NCBI GenBank assembly: GCA_913009265.1
Contig: CAJVYL010000002.1
Coordinates: 1 to 47,175, forward strand
Source of the DNA: an uncultured Methylococcales bacterium
Lineage (GTDB): Bacteria > Pseudomonadota > Gammaproteobacteria > Methylococcales > Methylomonadaceae
Direction: 5' to 3'
DNA length: 47,175 bases
Shown here: piece by piece, positions 24,689-33,957 of the stretch
Position numbering within the stretch: position 1 is the first letter of the stretch
How the letters are laid out: every line of letters begins with the position of its first letter
Notes under the pieces: generated by a model
The model's input: the letters and a program-made list of their open reading frames with translations, nothing else
Told to the model about the DNA's origin: nothing
The model's database searches: none
Translations under genes and position numbers: made by a program

Positions 24689-26442
24689 AAAAATATTATA
24701 TTGGTCTTTCAATTACCTACCATGACCCTGCATTAGCCATTATTGACCAGAGCGGGCAGGTGGTTTTTGCAGAAGCAACTGAACGATATATGCAAAACAA
24801 AAGGGCTCTCAATTGTCCGGCTGATCCGTTACTGTATATGAAAGAGTTATTAACTCAATATTGTGCAGATGCTGATGAAATTGTTATTGCTATTAATTGG
24901 AAAAGAAAACGTCCCTTATATGAAAATATTATTTCAGCTTTAGGATGTTTAAAGGCATCTGGTTTAACCAAAGTGGGTATAAAAAAGCTTAGGTCTCCTC
25001 TAAAAAACTATCAGTTGCATCATATGATTGCCAGTCAGCGTAATAATATTGCCAGTGCTGGTCTTAATCTTGTACGTATCATTACTGAGCATTACCCCAA
25101 CTGTATTGTTTCTCACGCTGATTTTGATCATCATTTAACACATGCTGCAACTGCCAGTTATAGTAGCCCATATACAGAAGCGGCTTGTGCTGTTATTGAT
25201 TCGTTTGGAGAAAAGGGATCAATGGCTTTTTATCATTTTAAAAATCAAAAATTAACATGCCTTTATGAAAGTAAAGGGACGGGGAGTCTTGGTTTTTATT
25301 ATATGAAAATTACTGAATTATGTGGCTTCGATTGGTTAAAAGGTGAAGAATGGAAAGTAATGGGTTTAGCCTCATACGGAAAACTTAATTTAAAACTCTA
25401 TGAGTTATTAAAATCTACTATTTCAGTACAAGGCTTTAAGTGTGAGCATGACTCAAAAAAACTATTTATTAGCATTGAAGCACTACAAGAATTTAATAGA
25501 AAAGAAAATCAGTCTATAGAGCATGCAGCTGATCTAGCTTATACAGGCCAGTATTTCTTTACTGAATTAATGACTGAGTTATTACAACATTTACAGAAAG
25601 TGACGGCGAGTAAAAACCTAGCGTTAGGTGGTGGCTGTGCTTTAAATTCAGCCTTTAATGGGATGATTAAACAGCGTACAAATTTTGAACAGGTATTTAT
25701 CCCTTCAGCCCCGGCAGATGATGGCACAGCATTAGGAGCAGCATGGCTTGCTTTGCACAATGATAAACCTGCATTATCGCTAAATACCGAAAAACAAATA
25801 TTATCACCTTATTTAGGTTCAAAAATAAGTAATGATGCTGTTGCACGCTTGATTAAATATAATCGTAGTTTGGATATCCAGCATTTACCTAACAGCATTT
25901 GTAGTGAAACAGCAAAATTATTGGCAGAAGGGGAGTTAGTTGCTTGGGTACAAGACAGGGCAGAATATGGACCCAGAGCATTAGGTAATCGTTCAATTTT
26001 GGCAGACCCTCGGCAAGCTGAAATAAAAGATAATATTAATCAAAAGATTAAGTTCAGAGAAAATTTTAGGCCTTTTGCCCCCTCTGTTTTACATCAATAT
26101 GCAGCTGATTATTTTGAAGGTTATCATCAATCGCCTTATATGGATAAAACACTGAAGATTCGTGAATCTATGCAACACAAAATACCAGCTGTTTGTCATG
26201 TTGATGGAACAGGGCGGTTACAAACTGTTAAGCAGGAATGGAATCCACGGTTTTATAATTTGATTGACAGCTTTTATCAATTAACTCATGTCCCTATTCT
26301 GTTGAATACTAGTTTTAATGTGATGGGGAAGCCCCTGGTGCATTCATTAGATGATGCAATTGCAGTGTTTTTATCGACAGGTTTGGATGCTTTAGTTGTA
26401 AATGATTATTTGATTCGTAAACCTGAGCATGCAAAAGTTTAA
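24685..26442 (+). CDS. Carbamoyltransferase (NodU/CmcH/TobZ family)
   Basis: The 585-residue protein has the Kae1-like N-terminal domain, starting YYIGLSITYHDPALAI, with DHHLTHAA at 148-155 for iron and nucleotide binding. The YrdC-like C-terminal domain has AEYGPRALGNRSILADPR and FRPFAPSVL. Family members make carbamoyl-adenylate from carbamoyl phosphate and ATP and transfer it to a hydroxyl of a small molecule. The GTG start overlaps the upstream stop (GTGA), which means tight translational coupling. The acceptor is presumably the product of its operon partners. Confidence 0.92.
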   Translation: MKKYYIGLSITYHDPALAIIDQSGQVVFAEATERYMQNKRALNCPADPLLYMKELLTQYCADADEIVIAINWKRKRPLYENIISALGCLKASGLTKVGIKKLRSPLKNYQLHHMIASQRNNIASAGLNLVRIITEHYPNCIVSHADFDHHLTHAATASYSSPYTEAACAVIDSFGEKGSMAFYHFKNQKLTCLYESKGTGSLGFYYMKITELCGFDWLKGEEWKVMGLASYGKLNLKLYELLKSTISVQGFKCEHDSKKLFISIEALQEFNRKENQSIEHAADLAYTGQYFFTELMTELLQHLQKVTASKNLALGGGCALNSAFNGMIKQRTNFEQVFIPSAPADDGTALGAAWLALHNDKPALSLNTEKQILSPYLGSKISNDAVARLIKYNRSLDIQHLPNSICSETAKLLAEGELVAWVQDRAEYGPRALGNRSILADPRQAEIKDNINQKIKFRENFRPFAPSVLHQYAADYFEGYHQSPYMDKTLKIRESMQHKIPAVCHVDGTGRLQTVKQEWNPRFYNLIDSFYQLTHVPILLNTSFNVMGKPLVHSLDDAIAVFLSTGLDALVVNDYLIRKPEHAKV

Positions 26443-28558
26443 GCAGCCTTTTGATCCTGATCTTTTGTCTGTTTATAACAGAGGAAATCATTCTGAGAAT
26501 AACTTAGATAGTCGGTGGTTGTTTTATCAATTAAATAAAATTAAGAATAAATCTGAAGTTATTCCTGTAGCTTATCAGTTTGTTGTTCAAGGTTTAAAGC
26601 AGGCAGAGCAACAATATTCCCAATCATTTATTCCACAATATAGTGTAGAAAGCCTAACTGCTTTACAACCTCTAAATATTGGTGCTTTATCGGAGCAATT
26701 GTTAACAGAGAAAAGTTTTCGCGAATGTATTTGGCAATTCTCAACTGTTCAATTAACTCAACCTTGTTGGTTGCAGAATATTTCACAAATTTCGTGTTGT
26801 CAGTCAAAAATAGCGGTGAAATTAATGCAGATATATTTACAGTTAACTCAAAAAGGAGAGCTAAATAATTTATATCACTCTTTGTTGCTAACACAGGGGA
26901 TAAAAAGTCCTGTGTTATATAACTATCAGTATCATCAGAAAGTTGATATTTCTACTGGTTTTATTGATTTTTCTACAACACAACAAGCCTTATCTTGCTT
27001 TCCCCGTGTATTTTTTGCAGAAATTTTGGGTTTTACATTGGCTTATATGTTGATGCCTTCATTGATCGAAACTTGTTTCCCTGATGAGAAAGTGCCATCT
27101 GCATTTTTTAAACAGCGAAAGATAATTTTACAGAAGCAGTTGGCGCCTTTGCTTAAATGTATTTGTGATTATTTGGATTTATATCCACAACATAAGCAAA
27201 TATTATGGCATCGGCTACAAACAGGCTTTTGGCTTTATCAATTACGAATGCAACAATGCAGGGATCAATTTAGTATAAGAGCTGAAGAGCTACATTCACC
27301 ATTGTTGGCAGTTAGTAAGCTATTCCAGAATAAGCTGGCATCAGCAATGGGGCATCATCATAAAGTATTGTTACAAGGAGTCTCTTTAGAGCAGTGGTTT
27401 GCTGAAATGCCAGAAAATAATTTAGTCTTTCTTCAAGCGTTAAAGCAGTCTCACTATGTAGATAATGACAATGTATTAAATAGTCGCTTACTAAAACTAT
27501 TTAAGTTTAAAGGGCCTATGTTTGGTGTTCTTGATCAATCAGAAATATGTATTTTAGAAAACTGGTTATTAAATGAAGAAAATGATGATCATCATCAGTT
27601 AAAAACACCTCAGAACAACGCCCTTAAATTATCAATAGCTTCAATCACTAACAAAAAAGTATTAATAAACTATGAGAAATTATCTAATAGAGAGCTCTAC
27701 TATTATTTGGTAAATGCTGACTTATATCCTGATGTGTTCTCAGCCGCTAAAGTAAAGGTAGAGATGTTATTACAATTAAATACATTATTTAATAAATTAC
27801 CTTTTAAAAGCTATAGCCATCAACAATTTGATGATTTTATAAGTAATATTTATCAAACAGAAATTAGGGCTTATCAACCATTAATAGGAGAACCCCGAAT
27901 ATCAAAATCAGCTTATATTTGGGGGATAGAACAAATAGCACCGATGATTTTAATTGATGGTTGCTGGTTGCAGAACTGTCATGACATACAATATACCCAC
28001 CCTGAAATTTATCAGATTATGTTCAGTATATATGCTGATGAAATAGGTAATGGGCATAGGCAACAGAATCACTGTTATATTTTTCAACAGCTATTAAAAA
28101 GCTTATCTATTGATGTGCCTCCTGTATATAGTAAAGCAATTACTCAACAGGCAAACTTTATAAATAGTGCCTTTGATTTGCCTACTTATATGCTGGCTCT
28201 CTCCTTACATACCCAGCAATTTTTACCTGAACTTTTAGGTTTAAATATGGCGATTGAGCTTAGTGGATTAGGTAAAGAGTATCTACAATTAATTGATGAA
28301 TGGAATTATTGGGGGATAGATACCACCATAGCCAATATTCATGTCTCAATTGATAACTATGCAGAGGGGCATACTTTTTTAGCAAAGAAAGCTATTCAAT
28401 TATATTTAGATGATATTTTGAACAGCACGGGGGATTCTAAAGTTGTTGATAAACATTGGAAACGAATTTATAAGGGATATACATCCTTACGTTTTGTGGG
28501 GACTCGTTTTAAATTTGCATTGCCTGTTTATTACATGATGAATAAGCTTAAACCTTAG
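26429..28558 (+). CDS. Haem-oxygenase-like diiron oxidase (HDO) with a second degenerate HDO-like domain
   Basis: The C-terminal domain (about 430-665) has the HDO ligand pattern: E538 and H548 in YADEIGNGHRQQNH, E610 in LLGLNMAIE, and H638/D642/H648 in HVSIDNYAEGH. HDOs such as SznF, UndA and BesC use two irons and O2 for N-oxygenation or C-C cleavage. The N-terminal half (about 100-260) aligns with it: CWLQN at 113-117 and 512-516, IYLQL against IYADE, FFAEILG against FLPELLG. It lacks the ligands. The start lies inside the upstream gene, a 14-base overlap. The reaction cannot be assigned. Confidence 0.8.
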   Translation: MQKFKQPFDPDLLSVYNRGNHSENNLDSRWLFYQLNKIKNKSEVIPVAYQFVVQGLKQAEQQYSQSFIPQYSVESLTALQPLNIGALSEQLLTEKSFRECIWQFSTVQLTQPCWLQNISQISCCQSKIAVKLMQIYLQLTQKGELNNLYHSLLLTQGIKSPVLYNYQYHQKVDISTGFIDFSTTQQALSCFPRVFFAEILGFTLAYMLMPSLIETCFPDEKVPSAFFKQRKIILQKQLAPLLKCICDYLDLYPQHKQILWHRLQTGFWLYQLRMQQCRDQFSIRAEELHSPLLAVSKLFQNKLASAMGHHHKVLLQGVSLEQWFAEMPENNLVFLQALKQSHYVDNDNVLNSRLLKLFKFKGPMFGVLDQSEICILENWLLNEENDDHHQLKTPQNNALKLSIASITNKKVLINYEKLSNRELYYYLVNADLYPDVFSAAKVKVEMLLQLNTLFNKLPFKSYSHQQFDDFISNIYQTEIRAYQPLIGEPRISKSAYIWGIEQIAPMILIDGCWLQNCHDIQYTHPEIYQIMFSIYADEIGNGHRQQNHCYIFQQLLKSLSIDVPPVYSKAITQQANFINSAFDLPTYMLALSLHTQQFLPELLGLNMAIELSGLGKEYLQLIDEWNYWGIDTTIANIHVSIDNYAEGHTFLAKKAIQLYLDDILNSTGDSKVVDKHWKRIYKGYTSLRFVGTRFKFALPVYYMMNKLKP

Positions 28559-28572
28559 TAGGTGTTTGATTA

Positions 28573-29622
28573 ATGCAGCATTTAAAGTATTTACTAAGTT
28601 TATTTTTCCCTTTATCAGTAGTAGGTTTTTTATATACAGGGCCTCATGACATATTAACAGCATTAATATGGACTACCCCTCTTTGGGCTTTAATTATATT
28701 TGACTGGTTAAGCCCAAATATAAACCCAAATGAGCGTAAAACTCAAGGGCCTAGCTGGTTTTACGATTCTCTTCTCTATCTTTTATGTTTTTTACAGTTT
28801 TTGATTATTAGTTTGCTTTTGATTGATGCTAGTCAATTGCAATGGAATTCAATAAATGATCAGTTTACTTCCATTATTAACCTTATAGTTATGAGGATAC
28901 TTGTAGGTACGAGCTCTGGAAGTTCTGCGATTATTGTTGCCCATGAATTAATCCATCGATCATCAAAGGTGCAACGCTTACTCGGGCAGTTATTGTTATA
29001 TACCGTGTGTTATGAGCACTTTAGAATTACACATTTGCGAGAACATCACCTTAGAGTAGCAACAGCTGAAGATATAAGCACAGCACGGATAGACGAAAGT
29101 TTTAAAACTTACTGGAAAAGAGTGACTATTGGCCACTTTAAATATGCCTGGAACTCTGAAATATCTCGCTTAAAGTTACAGAGTACTCCTAAATATCACT
29201 ATAAAATGTTAAAAAACTTAGTTCTTCAAGGCGTTATTGTAGAAATTGTAATGCTTGTCTTGATAGCAACTTTTTTTGGTTGGGCAGCTGTTATTGTTTT
29301 TATCTATCAAGCATTTTCGGCTGTTCGTTTGTTAGAAACCATTAATTATTATCAACATTGGGGTTTACAGCAGGGTAAGTCTGTCAATAGTTTGGCTTGG
29401 GTTAATCAATCCCAAGTAACAGAATATGCACTAATAGGGCTTCCCAATCATATAGAACATCATAAAAACGCTAAAACACCTTTCTATCAAACTGCTTATT
29501 CAAGCTCAGGCCCAATCATGCCCTATGGATATTTTGTGAGTAATCTTTGGGTTAAATTGAATAATTTATCTTATAAAAAAGATTGTACTGAACGCTTAAA
29601 AAATATTCTTCCTTCTGAATAA
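28573..29622 (+). CDS. AlkB/fatty-acid-desaturase-like membrane diiron enzyme
   Basis: The 349-residue protein has about six membrane segments and all histidine boxes of the alkane hydroxylase/desaturase superfamily: HELIHR at 124-129, HLREHH at 154-159, NYYQHWG near 258-264, and NHIEHH at 292-297. HELIHR and NYYQHWG fit AlkB-type hydroxylases best. Such enzymes hydroxylate or desaturate unactivated alkyl chains at the membrane. It starts 15 bases after the HDO stop and is last in the operon. Whether it hydroxylates or desaturates cannot be decided. Confidence 0.88.
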   Translation: MQHLKYLLSLFFPLSVVGFLYTGPHDILTALIWTTPLWALIIFDWLSPNINPNERKTQGPSWFYDSLLYLLCFLQFLIISLLLIDASQLQWNSINDQFTSIINLIVMRILVGTSSGSSAIIVAHELIHRSSKVQRLLGQLLLYTVCYEHFRITHLREHHLRVATAEDISTARIDESFKTYWKRVTIGHFKYAWNSEISRLKLQSTPKYHYKMLKNLVLQGVIVEIVMLVLIATFFGWAAVIVFIYQAFSAVRLLETINYYQHWGLQQGKSVNSLAWVNQSQVTEYALIGLPNHIEHHKNAKTPFYQTAYSSSGPIMPYGYFVSNLWVKLNNLSYKKDCTERLKNILPSE

Positions 29623-29653
29623 CCCCCGTTTTTTTGAAAAGTCCTTTACTGAG

Positions 29654-29695
29654 CCCTATTTTATGTGAGATAAATAGGGTGAGGTTTTGTTTTTC
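29654..29695 (+). terminator. Predicted intrinsic terminator of the HDO operon
   Basis: CCCTATTTTAT pairs with ATAAATAGGG around a short loop, and TTTTGTTTTT follows. It lies 32 bases after the stop of the AlkB-like gene and closes the four-gene operon. Confidence 0.65.
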
Positions 29696-29760
29696 CTATC
29701 ATAAAAATAAATGGGTTTCAATAAAACCGTTGTTTTTATTCCAATGAGGAGGAAATAAAG

Positions 29761-30213
29761 ATGAAACATATTAAAAAGACAATTCAGAGATTAATATCAT
29801 TATTAATTCTAATGATGTTATTTGGGTATAGCTCAACTGTATCTGCCAAGATAGAGGGATGTTGGGCTGAATTTTATGAAGATGCTCAATTTAAAGGGGA
29901 AAGCTTTCGTCTACAAGGGCCTTCATTCAAAAGAAATTTAGTTAAAGAGCAAGGGAAGAACTGGGACAAAAGAATTGAAAGTATTTTAATTGGCCCTAAA
30001 GCAACCGTCACAGTATTTGAAAACAAGAATTTTAAGTTAACATTAAAAGAGATGGCTAAACATCCTGTGTTAATGAAATCTTTAGGTATTACTAAGCAAG
30101 ACATACTTGAGGATTCGGAAATTATTCTACATCCAGATTCTAAAATCCATAGCTTTGGAGAGTATAATTTTTATCACAAAATACGTTCATTAAAAGTTGA
30201 ATGTAAGTATTAG
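29761..30213 (+). CDS. Secreted beta/gamma-crystallin-like protein
   Basis: The 150-residue protein begins with a signal peptide (charged start, hydrophobic core, cleavage likely after VSA near residue 29). The mature part has crystallin-type Greek-key repeats: CWAEFYEDAQFKGESFRL with a W near IESILIG, then VTVFENKNFKLTLKEM. Such folds often bind calcium or act as secreted inhibitors (peptidase inhibitor family I36). A strong GAGGAGG site precedes the ATG. It follows the operon terminator, so it is probably a separate unit. Partner and role are unknown. Confidence 0.65.
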   Translation: MKHIKKTIQRLISLLILMMLFGYSSTVSAKIEGCWAEFYEDAQFKGESFRLQGPSFKRNLVKEQGKNWDKRIESILIGPKATVTVFENKNFKLTLKEMAKHPVLMKSLGITKQDILEDSEIILHPDSKIHSFGEYNFYHKIRSLKVECKY

Positions 30214-30225
30214 TGATTAACACCC

Positions 30226-30241
30226 GACACAGGGATGTGTC
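30226..30241. terminator. Possible two-way terminator hairpin
   Basis: GACACA-ggga-TGTGTC lies between the convergent crystallin-like and SprA-like genes, with an AT-rich flank (ATATATTTCTT). The stem is short, so this is tentative. Confidence 0.4.
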
Positions 30242-30252
30242 AGATATATTTC

Positions 30253-30909
30253 TTAAACAGAAATATCTAAAAGAGAGCCAGGCACTGATCCTTGAGTAGG
30301 CTCAACTGAATCGCTATCAAGCTCATCAGAGCTTTCTAGTTGCTTTTCATCATTATTATCTTCACCCATTCTATCTGCTTTTGTTTCCTTGGCTTCTTCT
30401 TGGGTGAGTTTGATTAAATCAGCACTGGCTTTTTGTGCCATTGATGTGGCTTTACCTGCAACAATTTGATCTTGTGATGATGGGTTTGCTGGAGCTAAAG
30501 CTGCACGGCGAATAGCATCGGCCTTTCTAAGTGTAGCTGCAGGATCTCCAGCAACAGAAGAGGTACTAATACTGACTTCTCCTCCTACCGCATAGCGAAC
30601 ACCGTTTGGGCCTGTTTGATAAGTAAAGCTAGCACCACTCATAGCCAAAGAACCAGCAGCACTTAAATGAGCCTGTTCATGGGCTTTAACTTCTAAGTCA
30701 CGGCTTTTAAGTTGCTGGATCTGTTTTAAATCTTTCGGGCTTAGTTTTTGAGAGGAGAGAGGTGTTAATTTTGAGTCTTCAGATTTAACGCTACTATCTT
30801 TTTCTGTTTCTTCCTTATCCGCAGCAGGCTGTTGTTTTGTTTCAGCTGTATTATGCTGAGGTACAAAACTACTCTGTACATGGGGTTGAGCAGAAATAGA
30901 TGACATCAT
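30253..30909 (-). CDS. SprA-related putative metalloprotease
   Basis: The 218-residue protein has a low-complexity, charged N-terminus. The conserved SprA-family core starts at LKSRDLEVKAHEQAH; HEQAH at 77-81 is the HExxH-type zinc motif. GGEVSIS and the AIRRAALAPANPSSQD segment follow. The C-terminus is acidic. No signal peptide is seen. The family (PF12118-like) is named for homology to SprA; its protease activity is assumed from the motif and not shown. Confidence 0.85.
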   Translation of the reverse strand: MMSSISAQPHVQSSFVPQHNTAETKQQPAADKEETEKDSSVKSEDSKLTPLSSQKLSPKDLKQIQQLKSRDLEVKAHEQAHLSAAGSLAMSGASFTYQTGPNGVRYAVGGEVSISTSSVAGDPAATLRKADAIRRAALAPANPSSQDQIVAGKATSMAQKASADLIKLTQEEAKETKADRMGEDNNDEKQLESSDELDSDSVEPTQGSVPGSLLDISV

Positions 30910-31300
30910 AAATTTAATTTTGGAATGTGTTTAAAAATTAGCACACTTATTCCTTAGCCTAAAAGTTAGTGTTTAATACTTTTTTATAATGTAATTTCTA
31001 GTAAATAGCAAGTAAATTGTTTGTCCTAACCCCCCGTATAGAGATTCGCTAGTAATTTTCATGGATAAAATCCATGTTATTTTTGTTAGTTAAGTAGAAT
31101 GTTTTAAGTTTTCAGACAATCGCCTGCTTTTTTAACTGAACTTTTAAGTCTTTTGCTTTGGTAGCGTTGATTTTTCATTTTTTAGACGGATCTCTCCTGC
31201 GAATAGTCTCCAAGTACCGTTACTTTCTAGATGGCAATAGGCTCTATCATCCGTATTCTCGCCAGTACAGCTTGTAGCAATACTGGCGCCATTGGTAGTA
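30910..31300. other. Intergenic region with a possible gene remnant on the minus strand
   Basis: The first 230 bases are AT-rich and hold nothing I can identify. From about 31400 down to the stop at 31144-31146, the minus strand has an open frame of about 80 codons without a start codon. Its readable part includes EYLLYGRN, CTGENTDDRAYCHLESNGTW and LFAGEIRLKNEK, which looks like real protein. The right part overlaps the TnpA remnant antisense, so only the portion below about 31300 can be an independent gene remnant. Confidence 0.35.
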
Positions 31301-31309
31301 GCATTACGG

Positions 31310-31723
31310 CCATACAGTAAGTATTCTTTTGGTACAATAGTTTGGGTAACTAAATTATAGGTATCCTGTTCTAAGAGGTGATATTCAACAAAGATGTCGC
31401 GAGCTAATCATCTAGATATGTGATTCTGAAGATATTTAAATAACCAGTGGTGTTGTGAGTAAAGATTATGTTCATATGTTGATAGGATATCCACCGCGCA
31501 TATCCATAAGTGATTTGGTTAAAAGACTAAAAGGTCGAACCTCTAGAATGCTTCAAAGGGAATACCCATCGTTAAAGAAGTGTTACTGGGGGAAGCATTT
31601 CTGGGCAATTGGTTATGGATCATGGTCAGTAGACGATATTACGGATGAGATAGTAAAAGCTCTATTTAGAGCATCATCGTAAATCCCCAAGTAGTGATGA
31701 TAGAAATATTATTCTTGAATAGG
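31310..31723 (+). pseudogene. IS200/IS605-type TnpA transposase, decayed
   Basis: Pieces of one TnpA protein can be read across frames. VWVTK is followed, after a one-base frameshift near 31354, by YRYPVLRGDIQQRCRELI. An in-frame TAG and TAA then interrupt the sequence. ITSGVVSKDYVHMLIGYPPR and YWGKHFWAIGYGSWS follow, and after another frameshift near 31660 the tail YLEHHRKSPSSDD ends at TAG 31721-31723. The order matches the full Y1 transposase. The HUH and catalytic tyrosine regions cannot work. The ORF-track entry at 31455 is only its middle part. Confidence 0.8.
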
Positions 31724-31741
31724 ACTTTCAGTGCATAGAGG

Positions 31742-31873
31742 TTGAGTAATCATCAATCTGTTATTGATACAGTAGAGAGCTATATTCGGTTTTATAACTA
31801 TAAAAGAATACATTCTGTTATTGATTATAAACCCGCTTACCAGAACACCAACGAAGTGAAAAAATCGACTTAA
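31742..31873 (+). pseudogene. IS3-family transposase, C-terminal fragment
   Basis: The frame reads VESYIRFYNYKRIHSVIDYK, which is the typical C-terminal end of IS3-type integrase-core transposases, and runs to a stop at 31871-31873. The catalytic DDE region is missing upstream. It directly follows the TnpA remnant, so two unrelated insertions have decayed here. Confidence 0.7.
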
Positions 31874-31911
31874 ATAAAACTTGACCATTACAGTTTTTAT
31901 CTGATCAACTA

Positions 31912-33861
31912 ATGACTACATTTAATAAAATATATTTAATTTACTCTGCAGCAGTGGAAGAGCAACTTAACTCTATAAGTTCTCACCCTTTGATAGTAGA
32001 TAATGCCATTAACTTACGCATTGTAAAACTTTCAGAATTAGCCTCTATTCATATTGATGATGGCTTAAGCCATGCTTTAGTTTGGGTCGAGCAGCAGCAT
32101 TATCCACAGGTTTTACGCTGTGCTGAAAACAAAAAATTATCTTTGGGGTTTTTACCTATAAAAGGTGACTCTCTCAGTCAGTTTTATAAAAATCTAGATT
32201 TACCTAAAAGTTTTGATGATTGTTTACAAATTGCATTACAGCAAGATCCTTTATTTATAGACTTAATTATTTGTAATGACGAGGTTGTGACTGATGGTGT
32301 TAATTTAGAGAATCAAACAACAATGCTTGAGTTTATAGGTGATAGCCACACTTATAATGGTTTTCATAAATTTATATTTCAAGTAAAACGATTTATACAT
32401 GCATTTTCTCTAACACCTCAGCCTGTTACTTTAATTACTGCAAAAGATAAAACTGTTTCAACCGCTATTACAGGAATGGTGCTACTAGATTTTCACAAAA
32501 GTGGTGCTCTGGTGCAAATGTTTCAAGAATCGGTCTCTTTAAAAGATAGACGAGTTTCAGTCGCATTATTTGCACCACAATCTATATTATCTTATTTACA
32601 GCTTTCTTCTTCGACCTTTTTGGGGGCATCAAAAAAGAATTTGCCACAGCAGCTTGGTTATATACGTACAGAGTCTTTGCTTGTTAAAACACCTGTGGAT
32701 ACACATTATTTGGTTAATAATAAACCTTTAACGACACGTGAGTTAATTATAGAAACTCTCAGTGTTGGCGTGCAGGTAAATGCGGGGGATAAGTTTAGAG
32801 AGGCGCAGCAATTTACTGATGATAAAGAAAATGTTATCAGTGACCAGTTACCACAACAAGATAGCCGAATTAAGTATTTAGCTGAAACATTACCCTTTTT
32901 TTCGCATGCTTTAGAATCAGATTTTAAAGATTTATTTCTTTCACTTAAAGACAATGCCTGTATTAGCAGTACTTATGTTTTGCTGATGGTATTGAGTACT
33001 TTATTGGCTACTTTAGGTTTGTTTTTAAATAGCCCCTCTGTAGTAATTGGTGCAATGGTTTTAGCGCCTTTAATGGCTCCGATTATTTCTTTATCAATGG
33101 GTTTGTTACGCTCAAATAATGATTTAAGTCAGCGTTCATTTGTAACCTTATTTACAGGGATGTTTATAGCTTTATCACTTTCCGCTTTAATGGCATATTT
33201 ATTACCTTTTCAAGAAATTACCAATGAAATAGAAGGCCGCTTACATCCTTCTACTTTAGATTTACTTGTAGCTGTGCTTTCTGGGGTGGCGGGTGCTTTT
33301 GCTAATGCCAGAGAAAATATTGCAAAAAGTCTACCGGGCGTTGCCATCGCTGTCGCTTTAGTTCCCCCATTATGTGTTTCTGGAATAGGGATAGGTTGGT
33401 GGAATTTTGATGTGTTTTACGGGGCAATGTTGCTATTTTTGACTAACTTAACAGGCATTATTATGGCTGCAGGGTTATCATTTATGGTTATTGGTTTTGC
33501 CCCTTTTTCAAGGGCAAGAAAAGGCATTGTACTCTCTGTTTTTATGGTTTCAGTTATTTCTGTTCCCCTCTATTTATCATTTGTTAATATGCAACAAATT
33601 GCTGTGGTAAAAAAACAATTGTTAGGGCAGAATTATCATATTGGTGGCCAACAACAGCAATTACGTAATGTAAAAGTTTGGCTTGGAGAGCCTTTAAAGA
33701 TTAGTGCAGATTTAATCGGTACGCAACTTCCTGATGCCAGTATTTTGGCTCAATTTGAACAACACTTTGCTGAGCAATTTGGAAAAGCTGTTACAGTCGA
33801 TTTTTCTGTGAGGTTGGTGGCTGAAAGTTACTTTGTCAATAATGAAAAAAAAGGCTTGTGA
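31912..33861 (+). CDS. TIGR00341/DUF389 membrane protein with diacylglycerol-kinase-like N-terminus
   Basis: The 649-residue protein has a soluble N-terminal half (about 1-300) resembling the lipid/diacylglycerol kinase catalytic fold (FIGDSHTYNGF, PVTLITAKDK). The C-terminal DUF389 part has five to six hydrophobic segments, starting STYVLLMVLSTLLATLGLFL and including GAMVLAPLMAPIISLSMGLL. The function is unknown. ppk1 follows 96 bases downstream in the same direction, so a link with phosphate or polyphosphate is possible but inferred. No good ribosome-binding site precedes the ATG. Confidence 0.85.
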   Translation: MTTFNKIYLIYSAAVEEQLNSISSHPLIVDNAINLRIVKLSELASIHIDDGLSHALVWVEQQHYPQVLRCAENKKLSLGFLPIKGDSLSQFYKNLDLPKSFDDCLQIALQQDPLFIDLIICNDEVVTDGVNLENQTTMLEFIGDSHTYNGFHKFIFQVKRFIHAFSLTPQPVTLITAKDKTVSTAITGMVLLDFHKSGALVQMFQESVSLKDRRVSVALFAPQSILSYLQLSSSTFLGASKKNLPQQLGYIRTESLLVKTPVDTHYLVNNKPLTTRELIIETLSVGVQVNAGDKFREAQQFTDDKENVISDQLPQQDSRIKYLAETLPFFSHALESDFKDLFLSLKDNACISSTYVLLMVLSTLLATLGLFLNSPSVVIGAMVLAPLMAPIISLSMGLLRSNNDLSQRSFVTLFTGMFIALSLSALMAYLLPFQEITNEIEGRLHPSTLDLLVAVLSGVAGAFANARENIAKSLPGVAIAVALVPPLCVSGIGIGWWNFDVFYGAMLLFLTNLTGIIMAAGLSFMVIGFAPFSRARKGIVLSVFMVSVISVPLYLSFVNMQQIAVVKKQLLGQNYHIGGQQQQLRNVKVWLGEPLKISADLIGTQLPDASILAQFEQHFAEQFGKAVTVDFSVRLVAESYFVNNEKKGL

Positions 33862-33957
33862 AATGAATATAATCAATCATACTAATATTTAAAATAAAGG
33901 CCGACATTAAATTGTCATAATAGAAATATATGATGAGCGGATTTGTTTATCAATTAT

